DNA of 64,000 nt from Dermacentor variabilis (taxonomy: Eukaryota; Arthropoda; Arachnida; Ixodida; Ixodidae), in the NCBI RefSeq assembly GCF_050947875.1, contig NC_134569.1, positions 203,788,127 to 203,852,126 on the forward strand, read 5' to 3'. A program made the position numbers and the translations under genes. A model generated the notes under the pieces. It was not told the DNA's origin. It saw nothing but the letters and a program-made list of their open reading frames with translations, and did not search any database. Below, one piece after another: positions 58,481-64,000 of the stretch. Positions within the stretch are counted from its first letter, which is position 1, and each line of letters begins with the position of its first letter.

Positions 58481-58800
58481 GTAGACGCCGAGCAGACGCT
58501 GCGCCGCAACTGAACATTTATGAGGGCGTTCATACTTGCTGTTTATTAAGGTGGCTGCAAGGTAAATGGAGGGAAAGTGTACAGGTGAAGCAAAGCTCTG
58601 CTGTCGCATGCACGTAAACAAAGCTTCTGGTTATGGCTTCAAAACATTTTTTTCATCAATCCTCCAACAATGGAGCATGTACTGACAGTATGGAAAGCAG
58701 ACACCAAGCAGACGGTGCAGTGCAATGAAGACACCTTGAGGGGCATTCAGCCTTCCTATTAACTAAGGAGCCCTGCAGCTTCCCCAGTGCGGCAAGGAAC
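58481..58800. repeat. Diverged direct duplication, 216-bp spacing
   Basis: GTAGACGCCGAGCAGACGCTGCGC... at 58481 recurs as GCAGACACCAAGCAGACGGTGCAG... at 58697. Later matches run in the same order: TGAGGGCGTTCA/TGAGGGGCATTCA, CTTGCTGTTTATTAAGG/CTTCCTATTAACTAAGG and GGCTGCAAGG/CCCTGCAGC. Two units only, so a tandem duplication rather than a satellite. Confidence 0.65.
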
Positions 58801-59814
58801 TACTGAGATGGAGTGCAGCTCACAGAACACATTGTTAGCGTGAAAGGTTGGTGTCGTGTTCTAGGGCTTCCGTGAACGAAGAGGCAGACTGAACTTGAAA
58901 CATGTTTTATTGCATGGCAGCAACTTAACGTGGCAGAATGACAGCCAAGGAATGTAAGGACAAAAAGTACACCGCAGCTTGGCGGCCAATGATTACATAC
59001 ACATAGTGAGCGAGGTTGATGTGATTGCAATATGGCCCGCATGACAGAAAGGGAAACGCTATCACACATGTACACGTGTACAGATATGCGACAGTTGGGC
59101 AGTGGCAGAGAGGGTGTTTTGCTGTGTCGCCACATGTGCAAAAATTGCATAAGGAGCATTTGCATAGCTTACATTACAGCACATGACACCTAGCACGAAA
59201 TGAATAATTGCAATATGTGGAGCAGTGCTATAATTTCTAAGCTGTTCCCTAGCCTCCCCTCTTCATAAAGCGTAAAATGTTCAGAGACAGCTCTGGAAAC
59301 AAACATGTACAAAGCAAGGAATCTGCTTTGATACAATACCTATATTGAGAGGCATAAGAGCATAAACGATCAGTGATGCTTCTGCAATGTTTATTACTGC
59401 AGAGCACATGCAATTGACAGAAAATACGAAATTTGAGTGCAGCTCTACATGTGTTGTCATTTCGTTGGCAAGGACAATCGGTCTCGTGTCGCATGTTGCA
59501 AACGGAGCGAAGTATGGCGCCACTGCCTTGCCAATCTGGAGATCGCGTGAGCCAGCGCATGGGTGACGCATGGGCATGGTTCACAGAAGCCACCGCCAAC
59601 AAACCTCCCAGACATTGCGTGCTACTCTGGCACCATCTCATAGCTACCGTCACTGCATTTCGCTTTTATTTGCACACTTTTGCTATACACTCCTCTCCTT
59701 TCTGCCTCATGGTTATGCTGCACCTTCCTATCCACTTTCCTCCTCATGCCTCTTCTCACTTGCCGATTTTTTAATCTCCCACTGCATGCTGCCTTCGCTC
59801 TCATCTTTTGATGA
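58801..59814. other. Unassigned stretch
   Basis: Open frames on both strands without motifs. No gene model with splice signals could be supported. Confidence 0.4.
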
Positions 59815-59815
59815 A

Positions 59816-59846
59816 CTCGTTCGCTCAGTTTAACCGAGCGAACGAG
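59816..59846. repeat. Perfect 11-bp stem hairpin upstream of the Penelope remnant
   Basis: CTCGTTCGCTC (59816-59826), loop AGTTTAACC, then GAGCGAACGAG (59836-59846). It sits right at the start of the recognisable Penelope sequence and may mark the truncation point. Confidence 0.8.
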
Positions 59847-60372
59847 TGGTCCTCACAGCACGACAAAAGCTAAAGGAAATGTGCTCAAAAATAAATGGAA
59901 TGACCAGCGAAAGGAATACCCTGAATGCATGCACTATAAACCACGTTAAAGGATTGACTGAATGCACGATAGACATGGTCTACAAAATACCTTTGACACG
60001 TGGGGCTGATTACATGGGCCAAACAGGCAGGTGCGTAAACCATTGACTGTGCGACCACCTATACAACTGCAGTCTGATACAAGCACCCAGAGACCTTGCC
60101 ATACACTGTGCTTCATGTCGTATCTTCCACAGGATGGGGATCTTGCTCAAATGTAGTAACCAAAGAAAAAGAAGTCATGGAAGCCTACAACATCAAGATG
60201 ACCCCATGTGCCATCTATATCAGTCAGCAAAGAGGTTAGCATAATGACTGACAATAGATGGCGTGGTTAGACTGGGAAGAACATCCTTGAACATGCGAGT
60301 AGGCTATATGAAGGTCTCATTTTCTGAAAAATAAAACAGTTGTTAGTTTGCACTTGGGTGTCGTGCATTGTT
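59847..60372 (+). pseudogene. Penelope-like element: GIY-YIG endonuclease remnant and 3' end
   Basis: The first frame reads CTIDMVYKIPLTRGADYMGQ, then TGRCVN (about 59960-60040). That is the GIY-YIG endonuclease core of Penelope-like retroelements, with VY for the first motif, YMGQTGRCVN for the second, and the arginine of TGR present. A stop follows, and the trace continues in other frames (LCDHLYN, then DLAIHCASC, then FHRMGILLKCSNQ; 60045-60160). The 3' end has AATAAAACAGTTGTTAGTTTGCACTTG-like tail sequence (60331 onward). The RT part is absent, so it is a 5'-truncated dead copy. Confidence 0.72.
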
Positions 60373-62885
60373 TTTCTCTCTTAAGTCCTGTCCCTTCGTC
60401 ACTTTGTGCAACAGTGTTATGTCGAACCAACTAGCCCAGTGGGAATTTTTTTTAAAATTATATGTAATATGCTCTGAGTGCACATTTATGTCAGTCTTGT
60501 TTGCAATGCACATGTGAAAGACAGCACAAAAAAGATGCAATATTAGAGGTGAGCAAATAAGGATTTTTGGGACAGAATAGTATAGTGCCAGAAGCAAATT
60601 GAATTGAACACTTTTCTAAAAATGAATAGCCATTATCGTAATTAACATAAACTGATGTTTATATCCCTGTATTTTTGAAGTTAGCAAATTTCTGTAATAG
60701 TATAGTACCTTACTAAGTATTGTATTTGAAAAACACAAACTGAGCATACGAGCAAACAAGTACTTTATTCGCATGCACAGGGCTCTTCAGAGGATGCAAA
60801 TGATCACTGTAGAGCCTGCAAAGTGTGGCTGCCTGAGTAACCTAGCCTGCTCCTCTACGCAAGTTCTCATGTTTTATGGCTATAGCACGCCTGTCATGGT
60901 GAAAATTTACCGTACTTTTCTGCAATTTAGTGTTTATGTGGGTGCAGTTGGCATTTTGAAATACCCGAAACGTATCAAAAAAATATTCACATTTACAAAA
61001 GGTGACCACCGAATCGAATAGGGCACTATTCGATGCATAATTACAAAGTTGCAAATATTCACACATCCTTATGCAATACAACTGCTTAAAATAATGGTTT
61101 CGATACTTCCATACACACTACATGCTCCAGCAGCCAACAGAATATCATATATTGACAAAAGGGTGTTTAACTGGGCTACTTGGTTATTCTTCGAGGGTTG
61201 TAGCAGCAGAATTTAAGGAACACAGGCATAGAAGGAATGACTAGACGAGTATGCAGCTGCACTGTCAACTGATTTCTTGATTGAAATTCCCAATATTTAT
61301 TTCATAGCCATATCTCTTCTCTTATACATCTGAGGCTGTCTCAAAAAGGTGACTTCCTTTCTTGTCAAGGCCACTGACGGTGTGCTTACACATTACGCTC
61401 CTGTTTTACTTATCTCGAATGCCTCAAGGATCTCCCGAGTTAGCCTATCGTCGTTCCTTTTCAGGACTTGTACTTCATGAAATTACGAGTTACGACAAGA
61501 AAAGTTTGCCAAAGTCTGGTGCCTACTGTCAGCGGCGTGTGTTCGTGTAGTGTCTCTGCGTTTCTCGTTGGACGGGGTGAAGCGATGGAGCAAGACCATT
61601 CTCAGGAGAAATGAGAAAAGCGTGCGCGCATGAAACAAGCTTACGAGCGTCTCAACAGAAAATATTTGCAAAAGAAACCTCCAACGCAAAGATTTCTCGC
61701 CATCAACTTAGCGTGAGATAGCCGAGCGTCTAACGGTGGTGTTCGAGCATTGTGTAGCACCGTCGATTGATTGCTTTCCACCAGTGCTCACCACACGCGC
61801 AAGCTGTAGAATGTGTGCTGTGGCACAGTCACGCATAAGTTGTGTTGTCAGCGCTCGATATGGTTTCCCGCAACATAGTTTCACGCTGCTTTTCGATTCT
61901 CGTGATATGTTGCAATTAAAGATTCCCAAGACAGTGTTAAGAGAGCGTTTAAAAAAAAACATACAAGAAGGTAGGTAAAGCAGCTGGTGAACCAACTCCT
62001 ATAATACCTCTACCTGCGTCTGTTTGTAAATGTGTGTTTTCTTGCATTTGTCGATTTTTTTTTAATTTCCCACATTTCTTTCTATTAGAGTTTTTCTTAG
62101 TTTTCACACTTGTGTGTGAACACGTGCCTGCTACCATGCGTGTTTGCGCTTACTCTTATTTCTGTCCTTTTATTTTATATTAGCATTTGTTTTTGCTAGT
62201 TTTCTTTGAGCAAAGTCTTTACACATTTTCATTAACCAATCTCATTCAAAGCACTAACTCCTGTACACTGCAGGGCTGGCCTCTTCCATCTTATTAAAAC
62301 CTGTCTCGCTGGTCTACCTCGTCTTTTCAATCTGCCTACTCGCTGTGTTTTCTGTCCTTGCTTCTTGTGTTGTTGCTGCAATGTGATTAACCAACTTGCT
62401 CAAAACAAATTTTGGTCGCCTATGAAAACAGAAAGGTTTAGAGATAAATTTTCTTAAAAGCGTCATGTGGGTTGCACAGTACTTTGCCTCTTACCTCTGT
62501 TCATGCTTATGCATCAGTGCATGTGGCAGCTCGCCAAAAGTGCACATGAAAGGCTGGATATTGCAAAACAACACCTTGCTATGCTGTTGAATTTTTCATG
62601 CATTCAGTCTTAGTAAACAGACGGTTTCACTGCCCATCACATATGATGGTAAAAATATTCAACATGAACAACATTGTGCAGTAGGGTATCATTTCCTGTC
62701 TGATGCTTTCGTCATTGCAAAGACATTTTTCAGTGAATGGAGCCCGGCGGAGCAGTGCACTGAGAGCTTTTGCAACTTTCACCATTTATTACTTCACGAA
62801 TGTCATTGTCTGAACCTGGCCATCGATCGCTATGCTGATGGCTTGTGAATTAAATAATTGCCTCAATAAAACACATTCAACTTCA
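60373..62885. other. AT-rich stretch, no gene seen
   Basis: No transposon or host-gene motif recognised. Open frames near 61360-61990 overlap on opposite strands and lack domain or splice support. Confidence 0.4.
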
Positions 62886-63850
62886 CTCAGCATTTTTTAG
62901 TACAAACAATGTTAGCAGAGCTATTTAGGGTGGATAATTGTGCTTACATTGGTGTTACTTGCGCGGTCAGATAAACAAACATAACAAAGGCTGCGGCATG
63001 ACTGTGATTTGATGTGCAGATTGCAAATGGTGCCTTTCAAGCGTGCCTTCGACTACTGCTATTAATAGCTACCCGACTGAGTATTTTGGGCCTAACTAAG
63101 CTAATGATGTTTGATAATTGTTCTCTTATTCGCATTACTTGCCTGGGCCAGGTAGCCAAAATAAACAATGCCACCACATTAATGTGTGTTTGCATGCAAG
63201 CTGCCAACAGTAGCTGTCCTTTTTGCGTTGATTGCTGCCATTTCACTGACAGTGGCAACAGCTTGACTGTGCTTTGACGTGCAGACCGCTAATGGTGCCT
63301 TTCAAGCGTGCCCTCGACTACTGCTATGAATAGTTACCCAAATGAGTATTTTGGTCCTCACTAAGCTAATGATGTTTGATAATTGTTCTCTTGTCCATAT
63401 TACTTGCCTGAGCCATATAACCAAAATAAAGAATGCGACCACATAAATGTGCTTTTGCATGCAAACTACTAAAGTGACGGTCAATTTCGCGTTGACTGCT
63501 GCTGTTTCACCTACAATGTCTACGACATGGTTGCGCTTTGAAGTGCAGATGCTAAAGGTGCCTTTCAAGCATGCCTTGACGACTGTTATCTCATCACAGA
63601 GCCCGTCATGCTCGTAGGTGGCTGCCCAATAGAATATTTTGGGCCTTCTTACATTGGCATTAGTCATCTCAATGGGCTGGAAATAACAGTAGGGGCAGCA
63701 CAACTGCACGCAAAGCACAATGTGCTTTGGCGTGCACATTGGTGTGGCTGTCACTTTCACGTTGACTACTGCTTTTTCGTGTGAAGCTGGATAGTGGCTG
63801 CCCGAATGAGCATTTTGGGCCCCGCATAGTTATTCAGGGTTAACAAATGT
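62886..63850. repeat. Degenerate tandem satellite, unit about 265 bp
   Basis: The anchor TGCCTTTCAAGC occurs at 63031, 63296 and 63559 (intervals 265 and 263). Other landmarks repeat in the same order: GAGTATTTTGGGCC or variants, CTAAGCTAATGATGTTTGATAATTGTTCTCTT, ATTACTTGCCTG, CAAAATAAA, TGCATGCAA and CGTTGA(C/T)TGCTGC. A decayed unit precedes (62886-63013) and a truncated one follows (about 63620-63850). The first two units are most alike. The open frames found in them are by-products. Confidence 0.85.
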
Positions 63851-64000
63851 ATTTGCATTCAGATTTTCCAGCATTTCAGCACGTTTCCATGCCAATACTT
63901 ATATTGAGCACGATCTGTGCAGGACGTTGCTTTTTCAGAATTGGGCTTCCATTAAAAGGAATATATCACCAAATGAACTGCTTATTTATTTGAGAGGTCA

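Noticed and set aside
62886..63850. CRISPR-like array
   Set aside because: The repeats are long (about 265 bp), diverged and without unique short spacers. It is satellite DNA in a eukaryotic context.

Overview
The window looks like nuclear DNA of a metastriate tick or close relative. The best evidence is a nearly complete Ruka-type tRNA-derived SINE (26801-27039, flanked by an 11-bp target duplication). A second, decayed copy lies at 9190-9425. There is also a dense mix of Ty3/gypsy, I-group and L1/Tx1-group LINE, Penelope-like and MITE sequence around AT-rich introns. Nothing looks prokaryotic: there is no dense gene packing, and no operon, rRNA or CRISPR array. Most of the window is mobile DNA or unassigned noncoding DNA.

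Layout. 0-9.5 kb: a graveyard of repeats, with tandem MITEs (1.39-1.89 kb), a minus-strand gypsy RT scrap cut by a TIR element (3.79-4.56 kb), a decayed plus-strand LINE (4.87-6.11 kb), a minus-strand gypsy pol remnant interrupted by an LTR-like insert (6.36-8.62 kb), and the old Ruka copy. 10.7-19.3 kb: the only good candidate for a host gene, a small split gene whose four proposed exons join in phase (79 codons). Its introns are large and AT-rich and carry a TTAA-type MITE and a foldback. 19.5-24.6 kb: a GACTC-rich MITE, a near-perfect palindrome, and two LINE fragments in opposite orientation. 25-37.6 kb: mostly unassigned, with Ruka, a possible transposase trace, a solo LTR with a 4-bp duplication and a 61-unit GT microsatellite.

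37.7-48.5 kb is the centrepiece. It is a young Ty3/gypsy element with LTRs that look identical and one uninterrupted 1222-codon pol. Its 5' LTR region was rebuilt by insertion of an L1/Tx1-group LINE with an open 1105+ codon frame. To the left of the LINE there is a complete LTR followed by 220 bp of sequence that otherwise occurs only downstream of the 3' LTR. To its right the LTR resumes at base 424. The simplest reading is a LINE insertion whose left end copied 467 bp from the 3' LTR and its flank before sealing. A false join of two haplotypes in the assembly is the main alternative.

49.8-54.1 kb: an old, frame-broken gypsy element with 265/266-bp LTRs and a 5-bp target duplication. 54-64 kb: AT-rich DNA with a Penelope GIY-YIG remnant (59.85-60.37 kb), a long imperfect hairpin (57.08-57.19 kb), a duplicated 216-bp-spaced segment and a degenerate satellite of about 265 bp per unit (62.9-63.85 kb).

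All comparisons were done by eye. Family names rest on recognisable motifs, not on database searches.
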